Below, in pieces: positions 9,901 through 20,771 of a stretch of 64,000 bases of DNA (position 1 is the first letter of the stretch; each line of letters begins with the position of its first letter). The translations under genes and the position numbers were made by a program. Location of the stretch: assembly GCA_905147135.1 (NCBI GenBank), contig LR990052.1, positions 15,996,200 to 16,060,199 on the forward strand, read 5' to 3'. The notes beneath the pieces were generated by a model. It was not told the DNA's origin. It ran no database searches and saw only the letters and a program-made list of their open reading frames with translations. The stretch is from Blastobasis lacticolella. Lineage: Eukaryota; Arthropoda; Insecta; Lepidoptera; Blastobasidae.

Positions 9901-12900
9901 TCAAATTCGTACGTGGCTCACGCGCAGCTCGCGGCGCACAGCGAGCGTGTGCGCCGCGAGCCGCCGATTGTCGGTTTTCTGTCCATGCTCAAAGGTGCCT
10001 CGGCGTGCGTGCCTCGCGAGTATGCACGTGTATCGAAGCCTCGAAATAAAACTACGAATGCGCGCGTATAGGTCCGTACGAATTTTTAAGGCCTCGGGCT
10101 GAGCCGCTCTAATTCGTACGCACCTTAAACAAATCTTTCGCTAAAAGGCATTTACAAAGTTTTGACTTAAACTTAGACAATGACTCAGACTGTCGGATCT
10201 CCCTTGGCAGATCATTCTACAAGCGAGTTGCCCTTACCGTAAACGAGTTAGTTTAAAGTAGTTTTCATAAGTATAATAGGTATACCTATATGATATGTCT
10301 GCCTGGTATGTCGGGCATTGCATGTGCTCCGGCCCTGGGGCGGCCACCCCCTCCTTTTTGATGATTGAAAGAGATATTTAATGTCCTAAACAATAAATAA
10401 ATTTGGAATTTTGTTACAGGTTACGTCAGAATTGTAACTAATTTGGGACCTCTGAACTTCGAGTTATTCTGCGATGTGGTGCCCAAAGCTTGTGATAATT
10501 TCATGAGACACTGCCATAGCGGGTACTATCATGGCGTTAAGTTTCATAGATCAATAAGAAATTTTATGGTGAGTGTATGCTTATTATAACGTCACATTAT
10601 TAATTCATGGTTATTATATTTTGTGGTCTCTGCCTTCCTCTATGGGGAAAAAGCGTGACTTTCTGCTTTTTTGCCCGCGACTTCTTCCGCGTGAAATTCT
10701 GTTACTAGGTACGTTCTGAACCTGTTCCCATGGCAAAACTATAGTCTGTCACCCCCTGATAGTGAAGCTTCTATTGGTGAAAGAATTTTTAAAATTGGTT
10801 AAGTAGTTTCTGAGTTTGTCCATTACACACAAACATTCAAATCTTTTCTCTTTATAATTTTATTTTTTAATATAGATTATTTAAGACTGACGAATAGACA
10901 GATCCTATTATGATTCTATGATGGTCCATTAGAGGCCGTCTTGAACCATTCGAATTCGACTTGTATGCGAATTATCTCTTTCACGCTCGTGATAAGTTGC
11001 GATCGAACTCATCGTACGATAGATATTAACACGCGCAATGGCCTACAAGCTTCAATTAGGTACTCCAACGATGAAAGAAACTAGGAGTTAGGAGTTTCTG
11101 TAGTCCGAGTTAGAGTACGTGGTCGCCACACGAGAACTTTACTGCTCCATTGTCCATCTGTTCTGCGAGCTATGTGCCTTGCCCACTGCCCCTTAAGCTT
11201 GACAATCTTTCGGGCTATGTCGGACAGAGACAATGTATGTATATCATATCCTCATTCTCCCAGATCCAAGGCGGCGACCCGACCGGCACGGGGCTCGGCG
11301 GCGAGTCCGTGTGGAAGAAGCCTTTCGAGGACGAGCTGCGACCGAACCTGCACCACGCCGGCCGCGGGATCCTGTCGATGGCCAACTCCGGACCCAACAC
11401 CAACGGCTCTCAGTTGTTAGTGGCTTTTATATCCGATTTACATTGGTTTTTGTTTTCGTCGGAGTGTCGATAGCCGGGCGGTTAGGTATCCAACTCGTAA
11501 GCGAGAGGTACCGGGTTCGAATCCCGCGGCGGCCACGTACCAATGATTATTTTCTTAGTTATGTACTATAGTTGAAATCTAACCGATGCTTTTACGGTGA
11601 GGGAAAACATCGTGATGAAACTACAATTTCAGGCAACTGAATTTGTAACCATGATCCAATCTAGTCCGGTTCCCCTGGTAGCAGGGTCACGGACGTCAGA
11701 TGGTAGTCGCTCCACTGTAATTACCTGATCGCCAAATCCTGGATCATGGTCAAGGCGGACCCCGGGCCCTCGTTCTCGAGAGCCTCAACCGGGACATTAA
11801 CGCCAAGATGATTATTTTATTACATTGGTTTTTGTTTACACTTCAGTGAGTCCAGTACCATTTCTCTGTCGGTATCGACGACCAACGTCACCAAAGATAT
11901 GAAATTTTGCGTAAAATTTCCTTTATCCTCAAGTCAAGTGACAAGCGTTGCGCTGGTGGTTAATGGCCACAGAGTAAAACTCTACTATTTGTACATAAAA
12001 ATCTGTTAGTGGCAGCTCTCCATGAGATTAAATAACGACCTTGTAAAGACCAGTGGACAGAGTGGTTTGCCGATTAGGAATAGACGCAAGAGAGGCTTGT
12101 GTTTATATCTATTTTGTTCTTTCCAGCTTCATAACATTCCGGTCATGTAAACAACTGGATGGGAAACACACAATATTCGGCAAATTGGTGGGCGGCCTGG
12201 ACACGCTGGCTGCCATGGAGCAAGTTGAAGTGGACAACAGGGATCGTCCCATACAAGATATTGTCATAGAAGTGACACAAGTATTTGTAGATCCTTTCCA
12301 GGAGGCTGAGGAACAGGTTTGTTTTTGTTTGGAAGTAATGTTTGAATAGTGAATTGATGGATAGACAGTATAATATAATTTTACTTATCAGTTTCCGCCA
12401 GTAGAATCAAGGAGTATCTTTTTAAACATATCAATGTTTTCGTAAAATGGGGTTAGAGCAGTATTGGTGGCCAAAATCCACATGAAAAATTTCAAATGTG
12501 CCCCATCTGTGGAATTTGTTTGGCATCTAAATATTAAAACAATAACGTAAATAGAAAATTACTCTTAATTTATGTAGACGTGTAACTAAAAAATTTGCTA
12601 CTTTATGTTGCCATGTTGTTTCAAAACTGCCCCAGGACGGCTACATCCAATATGTAGCCATCCTGGGGCAGTTAGACGGGCAGGTTAACTGTTTGACTTT
12701 CCTTACAGAAATATATATTTAACCTTACCCTAAACAATAACCCACCTAAAATAAACTGTCACAGATTTAAATTATAGTATTTTCAAAAGTTAGTCAATAC
12801 ATTAAAAATTGTGCGAAAGTCCTTCCCTAATTAATGCAAGGTCAGGGCAATCTTTTCTTTTATTTCTACAACTACATACTTATTTTTTATTTTCAGTTGG

Positions 12901-13127
12901 TAGTAGAAAGAGCAACAGAACTGAAGAGAAAGGCAGAAGAGGAAGGTCCTGGAGTCAAGCCAAAGAAGGCCTCTGTACAACCTCTTAAGGTGTTTAGGGA
13001 GGGAGTGGGCAAATACCTCAACCTACATGAGGCTTCCACATCCACCAAAAGCAAAACTCTGGATGTGCCCGCTAAGAAACCTAAGATAGATAAAGGTTAT
13101 GGTTTTGGCAGTTTTTCTTCTTGGTGA
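6948..13127 (+). CDS. PPIL2: PPIL2: U-box/cyclophilin-type peptidyl-prolyl isomerase-like 2
   Basis: Complete nine-exon gene encoding 517 aa (human about 520). Exons: 6948-6979, 7143-7362, 8070-8379, 8727-8851, 9076-9220, 10420-10568, 11264-11415, 12127-12316, 12897-13127. All junctions are GT-AG and keep the frame. The family is a nuclear U-box ubiquitin ligase linked to the spliceosome. The start [11 protein letters not shown] and end GFGSFSSW are family hallmarks. The U-box lies at about residues 30-105 ([14 protein letters not shown]). A second region with CPVLF and [14 protein letters not shown] follows. The cyclophilin domain spans about 278-435 with [24 protein letters not shown] and LDGKHTIFG. 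The catalytic-type Arg, Gln, Phe and His are present, but the cyclophilin-A Trp121 position is Gln (human PPIL2 has Tyr), so proline isomerase activity may be weak. The C-terminus is Lys-rich. Introns 3, 5, 6 and 7 carry transposon fragments. Confidence 0.97.
8433..8577 (+). mobile_element. Partial tRNA-like SINE in PPIL2 intron 3
   Basis: Shows a tRNA-like head (gagcgttgatggcctagtagttaa, shortened here to its motif 'gcgttgatggcc', with a B-box-like ggttccgggttcaaactcc). It is followed by 'gctcttacggtaacctgaac', a diverged match to the body of the local SINE family. The tail is missing. Confidence 0.6.
9555..10260 (-). mobile_element. LINE 3' end fragment in PPIL2 intron 5, split by a MITE
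   Basis: On the minus strand, 10254-10127 translates to a non-LTR retrotransposon C-terminal signature: SFTVRATRL, stop, [11 protein letters not shown], then [11 protein letters not shown]. The Trp expected after RL is now TAG. The 3' untranslated part continues at 9843-9555, with an agat repeat and 'aaacactttattgc' at its end. The two halves are separated by the MITE at 9844-10126, so the LINE is older than the MITE. The fragment is dead. Confidence 0.75.
9844..10126. mobile_element. GC-rich MITE inserted in the LINE fragment
   Basis: The ends are inverted repeats sharing 'gcgtacgaattagagc' (about 9851-9866 and the reverse complement at about 10105-10122). TTAA is found at both borders, suggesting a TTAA target duplication of the piggyBac type. 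The GC-rich interior has an internal palindrome (ctcgcggcgcac...gtgcgccgcgag). The open frames here are by-products of its composition. Confidence 0.65.
10668..10860. repeat. Decayed dispersed repeat in PPIL2 intron 6
   Basis: Shows the pattern 'cccgcgacttcttccgcgtg', 'aaaattggttaagtagtttc' and 'acacaaacattcaaatc'. This pattern is widespread in insect genomes as the tail region of a transposon. It cannot be assigned further. Confidence 0.5.
11101..11226 (-). mobile_element. RTE-like LINE C-terminal fragment in PPIL2 intron 6
   Basis: The minus strand reads [20 protein letters not shown], then [15 protein letters not shown]. This is the characteristic C-terminal stretch of RTE-type reverse transcriptases (KLKW-WAGHVAR, W-KVLEWRPR). 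Only this piece remains, ending about 40 bp before exon 7. Confidence 0.8.
11459..11815 (+). mobile_element. Near full-length tRNA-derived SINE in PPIL2 intron 7
   Basis: Best plus-strand copy of the local family. The head is 'gtcgatagccgggcggttag' with the B box ggttcgaatcc. The body contains 'accgatgcttttacggtgag' and 'catgatccaatctagtccgg'. The tail is 'gggccctcgttctcgagag' and 'acattaacgccaagatgat'. It begins 43 bp after the exon 7 donor. Confidence 0.85.
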
Positions 13128-13220
13128 TCAAGACTGCGGGAAGTGTGTAATCAGTTATTTGATGTGTATGTAAAATGTTAATAATTGTAAATATAAACTT
13201 AAACAATTTAATCTAGATGA

Positions 13221-13226
13221 TTTATT
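13221..13226 (-). terminator. Poly(A) signal for lin-7 (minus strand)
   Basis: Plus-strand tttatt is AATAAA on the minus strand, about 350 bases beyond the lin-7 stop. If used, the lin-7 3' UTR would run to about 13205, into the PPIL2 3' UTR. Confidence 0.45.
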
Positions 13227-13364
13227 TTGAAATATCCCCTAAAATACTGACTGCATAACTTATCTAATTGCAATGACTATTATTACAATTTGCTAAACAT
13301 TCTTGTTCATTATAATTATATACATACATTTCTTAATATAATTCAATTAATTTGTAAAATGTGC

Positions 13365-13370
13365 AATAAA
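13365..13370 (+). terminator. Poly(A) signal for PPIL2 (plus strand)
   Basis: This is the first canonical AATAAA after the PPIL2 stop at 13125-13127. Cleavage near 13385-13390 would overlap the 3' UTR of convergent lin-7. Confidence 0.55.
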
Positions 13371-13576
13371 TTGGAAAATACATTTTGGCTTAGTCCTTAA
13401 CATAATAAAAATCTTTATACACTCATACATTATGTGCTTTCAAGATAAAATGTCAACATATTAATAAGAATCTTCAAACATACAAATACAAAAATTATTA
13501 TAGACTCAACTTCTATAGGCACTTAAATAACATCTTTATAATAATATAATAACATGAACACAGAATTGTAATCCAA

Positions 13577-14152
13577 TTAATTGTAGTTCTGGCGCCGTCG
13601 TCCAGTTCGCTGCTTGTCAAACCGCATTTCCATCTCCTCTAATACTTTAGGAGTGTATCTGACAACAAGTTTTACTGATCCCACAGCTTGCTTCAACAGT
13701 TCTACAGCTTTCTCATGGTTTTCGCCTTCTACAGACACGCCATTTACGGAGAGAAGCTGATCGCCACGTTTCAAGCCTCCATGACGATCCGCCACACCCC
13801 CAGGAATTATTCTGGATATGTAAATAGGCGAGTTTTGCTCCTTACCACCCATAACGTTGAAACCTAGGCCTTCTTCTGTCTTGGGCAACTCGACAACTCG
13901 CGGATGGGCATGACCTTCGGATGCAGCGAACGCGGCCACCGTCGCCTTAGCCGTGGCGGACGCCCGGATGTCAGCTGACCCCTGGATATCCACCGTCTCG
14001 TACACGTGCTCGTAAACCTCCCGCACAGCATTGAGAAAGTCACTTTGAAGCACTTTTTGCAGCGCTGCGAGCTTAGTGGCAGGGACTTCACCACTTTGTT
14101 GAAGCTTCTCCAACAATTCGATAGCTCTTTTTATATCTCTTGCCAAAGTCAA
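13577..14152 (-). CDS. lin-7: lin-7/veli scaffold protein (L27 + PDZ), 5' end missing
   Basis: The last 191 codons of lin-7 in one uninterrupted exon. Lin-7 binds CASK (lin-2) and receptors at cell junctions and synapses. The L27 domain is at about residues 4-60 ([27 protein letters not shown]). The PDZ domain is at about 86-168 ([18 protein letters not shown], with carboxylate-binding GLGF at 95-98). The C-terminus is [10 protein letters not shown]. The first codon shown, at 14152, is TTG (Leu), not ATG. It follows an AG and matches the internal LTL-RDIKR of other insect lin-7, so a short 5' exon holding the initiator Met is spliced on. I could not find it. A strong minus-strand donor at 14600/14599 (CTAG|GTAAGT) could belong to a 5' UTR exon. 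The gene is tail to tail with PPIL2. Confidence 0.95.
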   Translation of the reverse strand: MTLARDIKRAIELLEKLQQSGEVPATKLAALQKVLQSDFLNAVREVYEHVYETVDIQGSADIRASATAKATVAAFAASEGHAHPRVVELPKTEEGLGFNVMGGKEQNSPIYISRIIPGGVADRHGGLKRGDQLLSVNGVSVEGENHEKAVELLKQAVGSVKLVVRYTPKVLEEMEMRFDKQRTGRRRQNYN

Positions 14153-15046
14153 CTGTTCACCAGAATTACTAATTATGATTTATTTATTAGATCTTCCAAA
14201 GAGCACAGTTTATAAAGCGTAAAAATAAGGAAAGAAAAGAATGCAATGCACAATGCAAGGGAAACGAAATCAATAAGCAAGTTGGTACGTTCAAAAACAA
14301 CGATCGTGTTATCGTATCGTAAATGACAGTAGTAACAAACGTAATATAAAACAAATTTATGTTAGATTGCATCCATTCATCAAAGAAAATGATTTATATA
14401 AATAAAGCTAGACAATCTTCCGGTAGAGAAGTGTTCTGTTAAGTTCTGTGCTATCTTCCATCGGTAATATTTAGAATGATTATAATTTACTTTATTAAAA
14501 ATACAGTACAAACATGCTATTTGAACAGCCCTGTTCGTTTTCTGAATGTTGGCTAATAGTGTGTTTTTTTATGTTGAATTTTACCCTGTGTTTACTTACC
14601 TAGAATTATCTCTCTGAAAGCGTGTACAAGTACAGAACAAAATGAATAAATTCTTTTATTTAGGTACCATCATCATAATATCTAGAGAATATTACTTGAA
14701 AAAAGAAACTTGCTTGAGAATATTTTTTTCCATACTTGAGAAGGAAACTTTTGTCTCTGTCTAATATAACAATGGCGTCAATATAAATATTTTAAAGCAG
14801 TTCTAGTACAGTTTTTGACAGAAAGGAAGTTGTACCAACATTGTGTTTATTTGCCATTTTTGGTTCGGAATTTTCGCATTTTTGATTGCATTGTATTGCA
14901 ACCAATAAAAGTGTTTTTTGTCTAAAGCAAGCTTTTTCTTTGACTATAAGTGCCAATTAACAATTACAAACAAGCAGTGCTAAGTGCCAAATTAGTAATA
15001 GGATTTGTTGTTGTGCTTCTGCTGTACGTACTGCTGAATATCGACG
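14153..15046. promoter_or_regulatory. Likely shared upstream region of lin-7 and a plus-strand gene
   Basis: About 0.9 kb between the lin-7 main exon (leaving on the minus strand) and the first of the plus-strand first exons. It contains a minus-strand donor at 14599 and, on the plus strand, ccaataaaag near 14905 with a long A/T-rich leader into the ATG at 15047. A bidirectional promoter is inferred, not shown. Confidence 0.35.
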
Positions 15047-15059
15047 ATGGATGACTTGG
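15047..15059 (+). CDS. Candidate first coding exon 'MDDL', phase 1
   Basis: ATGGATGACTTGG is followed directly by a consensus donor, GTAAGTTA, at 15060. The exon encodes only Met-Asp-Asp-Leu and the first base (G) of the next codon. The context cgacgATGG is a good initiation site. No partner acceptor with a recognisable domain is visible in the window, so the next exon must be distant. The ending phase is the same as in the candidates at 25305, 43535, 43668/43728 and 59819. This suggests they are alternative starts of one gene. A 13-base open frame could be chance, and the evidence is the donor plus the shared phase. Confidence 0.45.
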
Positions 15060-16329
15060 GTAAGTTAAAATAAAGTTTGTTATCATAACCTGTTTGCTTA
15101 CATAAATTGCAGTGACGTGTTGATCAAATATATCCTTTACTTTTTGAACGGTAGCAACGTGAAGGCGACGATAGAATAAAACCGTCTGTGTGTCTACTTC
15201 GATAAGATTGTTTCATTCATGTTTGTTATTATTGAGGGTTAGCGATAAAAGGTAGATACTGAGTAATTTAGACTGTAACTCTGTAGTAATATCTATAGTG
15301 TTCAATACAAATAGTGGGCTATTGCTAACATTGCAACATTAATTGAACAATCCACTTGTTCAATTAATAAATTTTATGATACCATAAATTTTAAGTTTTC
15401 TCCTTAGATAAGTAAATGTCATGCGAACTATGCATGTAGTGTCTGGCAGGGTAGGATATATTGCACCAATCCAATAAGATGACACTAACCAATCCCTTCA
15501 ACTTGTTGTACAATCCAACTAACATCTTAATTTGAGGCTCACCAGCTTGAATATGTGTAGACCTGAAAATGAGCATTTTCTGTTAAATGTATTTTAAACT
15601 ATGGAATCTCCAACCAATCCGCCAAGTGAAGAGCTGACCGATATATTCACTTTGATATGGACAATTGATTTTTGAAGCAGTAGAGTAAAGTTACAAATAA
15701 TGCTAAATTTGGAAGCATGTGCTATTCATTCCTAACTATATGAATCTGTTTCAACTTTGTACCCTGCACTTTGCACTTATGCACTTTTGTTCAAATATGA
15801 TTATCTGTTGCCTACACAATAATGATCATTAATCAAGACTATATATTATAAAACAAAGTCCCATGCCGCATCAGTATATCTGTTTGCGATAAACTCAAAA
15901 ATGACTGAAAGGATTTTCATGCGGTTTTAACAAACACAAAGTGATTCACGAGGGAGGTGTAGGTGTATAATTTGTTAAGGTTACTAACCGTGCAAAGCCA
16001 GGCGGGTTGCTAGTTTTTATATATACACACTTTTAATTTTGATACACTGGTATATTCTATTAGTTTACTATGTTTTTCTACATCCAGGATAACAAAGAAT
16101 TAGCAGGTAGGAGGGTGTCCCTTTATAAAAAGTCCTGACATTTTCTGGTAATGTCAGCTTAAATGCCAATTTTTAGGGGTAGACAGGCTCTATAAATGTA
16201 AATTTTATTGCAGTCTACGTACAAAGATAAATTGAAATGTATATCATTGGTAACCTTTATAATAGACACTCATAGTATTACTAGAAAATTGCTAAGGTAA
16301 CTGTTTATATTAGTTAAAATCCATACCAT
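15060..16329. other. Probable intron; decayed repeat, no exon
   Basis: AT-rich. At about 15838-16020 lies a decayed dispersed repeat ('aaaacaaagtcccatgccgc', 'gttttaacaaacacaaag', 'gcaaagccaggcgggttgct') of a type common in insect genomes. The minus-strand open frame at 15391-15576 has no support. Confidence 0.5.
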
Positions 16330-16640
16330 CATCATCATCGTCCTAGCTGCCAAGCCTTCCTGTTCTTCCTTCTCCACTTCACCATCTCTTAGCATCCTCA
16401 CGTCGTCGTAAGTCGCTGGTTCTCGCACCCGATTAAGCTATGTCAATCCATCGGTTCTTGGTACTCTCTCGGGACATTTTTGGCAGCAACTATTTCTCGT
16501 CTATGCTGGGGCGCAGCACGTGACCAAATCAGCGCAGGCTAGTCTCTTATCTCACCTGCGATGTCTTACACGCTAAGGCTCTCGTTACGGAATCGGTCGA
16601 ATCATGTTACTGCACCTCCACTGCAGCATTTTTATTTCAC
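16330..16640 (-). mobile_element. Decayed LINE C-terminal fragment
   Basis: The minus strand contains FGHVLR, then STKNRWIDIA, then SDLRRREDAKRW, interrupted by stops and frame breaks. This is the usual end of many non-LTR reverse transcriptases (LRW-GHV-RR, GRPK-RW-D, D-WRR). It ends in a gatgatgat repeat at 16330. Strongly decayed. Confidence 0.7.
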
Positions 16641-19127
16641 TGGCGTGGAGTTCACGGACATGATTCGTCAGCGCCCGTCAAGTCTCGCAGCAAAATAGTA
16701 TCACAGTATAATAATGCTGTTGTATATTAGACAGGGATTGTAGGGTTACAGGAGACCTCCGAAAGCTCCCGCCATTTGGTCCAAGCAATTTGTGCTAGCT
16801 TCATTCCCGATAGATGGATATGGATGGATACCTACTCGGTTTTAACGACGTTCAGCTTCAAACCAACGTTTTCTGGCATTTCCTTCCACCTATATAGTCC
16901 TAAGATTCTGTCTTACAATTGCACCAGTACAAGTCACTAGCGTAACACTGATCAGATTGTTTGCACTACATATTTAGGATCTCTAGTCGTGTTTTCTGTT
17001 GTGCATTTACACCATACCTATTGCGGACATTAAAGCAATACTTTACTTCCTAGTGTCTTCCTGACACTATATTCCAACAGTAAAATTCGCAGCTACAAAT
17101 AGCCACAAACACATTAAAACAAGCAGCGACAACCTCATAACTAACCAAAACGTCGTAACTAACATTCCGACTGTGATCGGCGCCATGCCGAAAACCGTCG
17201 GGAACCTTCACAATTCGTGGCATTCGAATCCTGAATAATTTATGGCATGTGTCGGTATCCACTAGCGGCCTCCGTTGATACTGTGCATTCGCCGGCGCCG
17301 GCTCTTGTGGTGAATGACAGTTGGATATTTAAAAACGTTGTATTTTTAGAAGGAACGCTTAGAGGTGGTATGCTATTGGGTATTGATGGAATGTAGTGTG
17401 TGTTTTGATCTGGGGATGGGTTCTGGCGATCGCCCACTTGTTGTACTTGAATCTTGATATTATCCGGACCTACCAACCACGAACCAACAGGTGAGATGGC
17501 GGTCAAATACCTGTCTTGTCTAATATAAAAAAGCCTGTCCTGGAAATTAACTTTTACCAGGTGCGCAAACCGACGACATAGGCATCATAATCGGTTTCAA
17601 AACAGAAAAAGAGAGGTAAAGAGAAAAGTAAGGCCAGGTATATGGGATATTGGCACGTCCTGCCTGCCTGAAGGTTGTAAAGAAGTGAAGAGTGAAGAGA
17701 CTTTAATTCTTAAATTTATTATGATAATAAACACCACCACAAACTTAGCAGCCATGCCATTAGACAAAAACCTGATGGTTTTAACGATTAGGTACCTATA
17801 CGTAATATCAATGTAAGATCTCGGAAGGAATGTCGTCCTCTCTTTATTACCCCAGCCAATAACACGTTTATTGACATTTTAAAACTAGAACTCGATTGCA
17901 AACCAACGATAACCCTTTTCATTTAATTCAGATTCTTCCACTCTTCACATTCTTTAGTAACATATCGTCTTGAAAACATCACATGGAGTAAAAGTGGTAA
18001 ACATTATAACAAATGGAGAGAAGATTGCGGGGGGAAAGACTATTTAGAAATCACATCAGAAAATTCTTTTGTTGATGTTGAAATCAACAGAGGACCTTAG
18101 AAGAATAAATTTATTGAATGATGTTGATGTAAAATTCAGTCCCTATACAATGACAACGCGTTTATTAAATATTATTTTTGTATTCTTTGTACAGTTAGCT
18201 TTACCGAAAGTCACTGCTTTCAGTTACCTGTCGGATGGTTGTCTCTAAATAATCTTACAGAAAAAGTCGATCCCCGATAATTCCCGAACACGTTTACTTA
18301 AACTCAAATGTTTACTAGACTACAGAAGCGATTTTACAAAAACACAGCTAAGAACCATCTTGATTAAACTGGCTTTCAAATAGAAAAAACCGCGTCCAAA
18401 TCGGTCCATCCGTTCGCGAGCTACTATGCCACAGACAGATACACATACATACGTCAAACTTAGAACAACCCTCTTTAGCTTCTAACTTTAAATTCTAGCT
18501 TTAACTGTATAAGTTTCCATTTCTACTTTAAACACAGGTACTATTATCGAGCGTCAACCGGTTCCACCATAAAGAAGATAATCGAAAATAAACTCAAACA
18601 AAACTAGATGTCATTAAAGCACGTGTAATTTTAATTACCATTGCTATCCCCCCAAGTTCCGTGTTATCGTTACATTAAGAGCATCTACTACGGCTATTAT
18701 GCGTGCATGTTACTCGACCAAGTCCACTCCCACTGGTGGATTAATTAGTTAATTAAGCTAATCATAGTAAGCGGCGTAACGGATCGTGGGCCAGGATCAC
18801 GTGACACGCCCATGTACTTCTGGTATGCCATACGGTCGTTAGATCTTTCTGTCCCCCTTAGTTTGTCGGTAATAATGCATGATGATGGTAATCTGGACAG
18901 CTTTTTTTGGTTGCTTCGTTTCTATTGTTAATTCTTCTTGTGCAGGAGCTTCAAATGAGAACTTGAATTTTCATTTGTTAATTTTAATCCCGAAAAATGT
19001 CTTCCATATTTGTTTACTATGACATTTCGTACCGGGATATCGAATTACTTGGAAGACGATGACGGAGGAGGAGGAAGTCTAGCTGTAATAGTGTCCAATT
19101 GTACACTATTGTGACTAAATAAAGCTT
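16641..19127. other. Probable intron; no gene recognised
   Basis: The 88-codon minus-strand open frame at 17240-17506 has no recognisable motif. About 17820-17900 shares blocks (cacgtt.at.gaca.t.taaaa) with about 19480-19540, so both belong to an unassigned repeat family. About 18400-18480 carries 'tccatccgttcgcgagctac', part of another common dispersed repeat. Confidence 0.4.
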
Positions 19128-19390
19128 TTATTCAGTTTCACGTCTCCATGTCTGCTCGTAATAAAATCTTGCAATTCCCGGTTTCCGGCTGAAATTTTGC
19201 ACACTGATGTAAGTACGGTGACAATGTAATATTACCATCGAGGTGATCTTGTGATGGAGACGGAAGGTGGCCATAGGAACTCCTAAACTACGCATGGTAA
19301 ACCCATCGAGTTTGTGCTCGTTTGATTAGTCTTGACAAATACTAAGACTGATCATAGAGAACACGCGATAAAAGCTTGCTATGAAAAAAT
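19128..19390 (+). repeat. Unassigned 0.29-kb repeat, copy 1
   Basis: Matches 38270-38560 over its length. Shared blocks include taataaaatcttgca, gaaattttgcacact, gatggagacggaaggtggcc, acccatcgagttt and ctcgtttgattagtcttgac. It is preceded by an AATAAAGC-containing stretch near 19120. The class is unknown. Confidence 0.7.
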
Positions 19391-19610
19391 ATGTTTCCTT
19401 TGAACATACATATGTTAGCATTCTATCAAAACTACGTGATTTGACGAGCATTTACTACGGAAAAGACGCTCAAGTTCAGCGTTTATAACCCCAATCAAAA
19501 ACACGTTCATGGACACTATAAAATATATAAACTAAACAACGATTACATTCCAGCTACCTAATATCTATAAATATGTCATTACTATAATCAACTGCTTTAT
19601 GTCCCAGTTG

Positions 19611-19800
19611 TGCTATCGTGCCCGAGGGACCGGGGTCTGCCTTGACCATGATCAAGAATTTGGCAGATCAGGTAATTACAGTGGAGCGACTGCCATCTGA
19701 CCTCAATGACCCTGTTACCAAGAGAACCTGACCAGATTGGATAATGGTTACACATTCAGTCGGTTGAATTTCATCACGATGCTTTTCTTTTATCTTCTAC
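19611..19800 (-). mobile_element. SINE copy, minus orientation, head missing
   Basis: The tail and body of the local tRNA-derived SINE are present (gtcccagttgtgct, gccttgaccatgatc, cagtggagcgactgccatct, ttcatcacgatg). The tRNA-like head is lost. Confidence 0.75.
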
Positions 19801-20159
19801 TCTACTAGTATAAAAAATTAAAGTTTGAGCTAACCTCTGAAACTACTGAACTGAGTTCCAAATGAAATAGTAATAATAGGCTACATACAATCTTCTCGAA
19901 TGTTACGATATTTACTTCTAGGGTGCCTACTTATGTCTCGTGAAAACCATGGTTCAAAACTCTTTTCTACTAACAGATAGTCTCCAAAAGGGTATGATCA
20001 AGAAGACATAACGAATTACGAGTGATCGTAACTTCATAGCTAGTGAAACGTTGTGGTCTCTGCCTGTACCTACGGAAAAAGACGTGACGGCATTCATGTA
20101 ACTTCGTATCATACCTATACAACATCATAAAGCATGATTAAATCAAGCCGCTATACTAT

Positions 20160-20360
20160 AGCAGTGTTACTTGCCCCACTTCACGTGGAAAGTGGTATTA
20201 GCGGACCCCTTTACTATGTTCGTATTAAGGGAAATTAGGCGATACCATTTTGATGGCGTCACGCTGACGTCACTGCCCACTTTGCGATGAGTTCCGGTGC
20301 GCCCCGTCCGCCCTGCGTTTGTCAGTCGCATCGCGCGCGTGGGCTGCACACGCATTACCC
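20160..20360. promoter_or_regulatory. GC-rich patch with full CRE (TGACGTCA)
   Basis: A locally GC-rich stretch in AT-rich intron contains the palindromic CREB/ATF site TGACGTCA at 20265-20272 and an initiator-like tgtcagtc near 20318. The minus-strand open frame here is probably a composition effect. Promoter or enhancer function is inferred only. Confidence 0.35.
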
Positions 20361-20727
20361 TCTGGGCTTGGGCAGTCGGCGAAAATAAATATTAATTTAA
20401 TTTAATTTATAATTCATTTATTCAAGTGACCAGACACAATGTGTTAGTAATTTCTTAAACTATTTGTGCAATTATTTGTAAGCAATGGAATTAATTAAAC
20501 ATTTCTCGCAATATGTCGTTGGCAGCAGTTAGGCATGCATGGGCAGTCCAGCCTATCTGCAATCATTGCCACGATGCTGTTGATGATATTGCAGTGCTGC
20601 TCTTGAGTTCCGTACGAACGTTAAACTGTAGGGCTGTAAAAAGAGAGTATTTCTGTTTTGAAATTACGTCGCGAAAATTTGTAGCTTGAAGCCTTAAGTG
20701 TGGTGATAAGTTGATAAACAGCCGCCA

Positions 20728-20771
20728 TTGAACAGCCGTGGATGCCCCAGTGGGCATCCACGGCTGTTCAA
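20728..20771. repeat. Perfect 20-bp hairpin with 4-base loop
   Basis: ttgaacagccgtggatgccc (20728-20747) is followed by cagt and its exact reverse complement (20752-20771). The tight loop and perfect stem suggest a recent snap-back duplication or a small mobile-element end. Confidence 0.85.

Noticed and set aside
14006..14215. Plus-strand frame over lin-7
   Set aside because: It is the antisense shadow of the conserved lin-7 exon.
14840..14857. Minus-strand ATGGCAAATAAACAC as the lin-7 initiator exon
   Set aside because: No convincing donor follows in the required phase (gttggt or gtacaa only).
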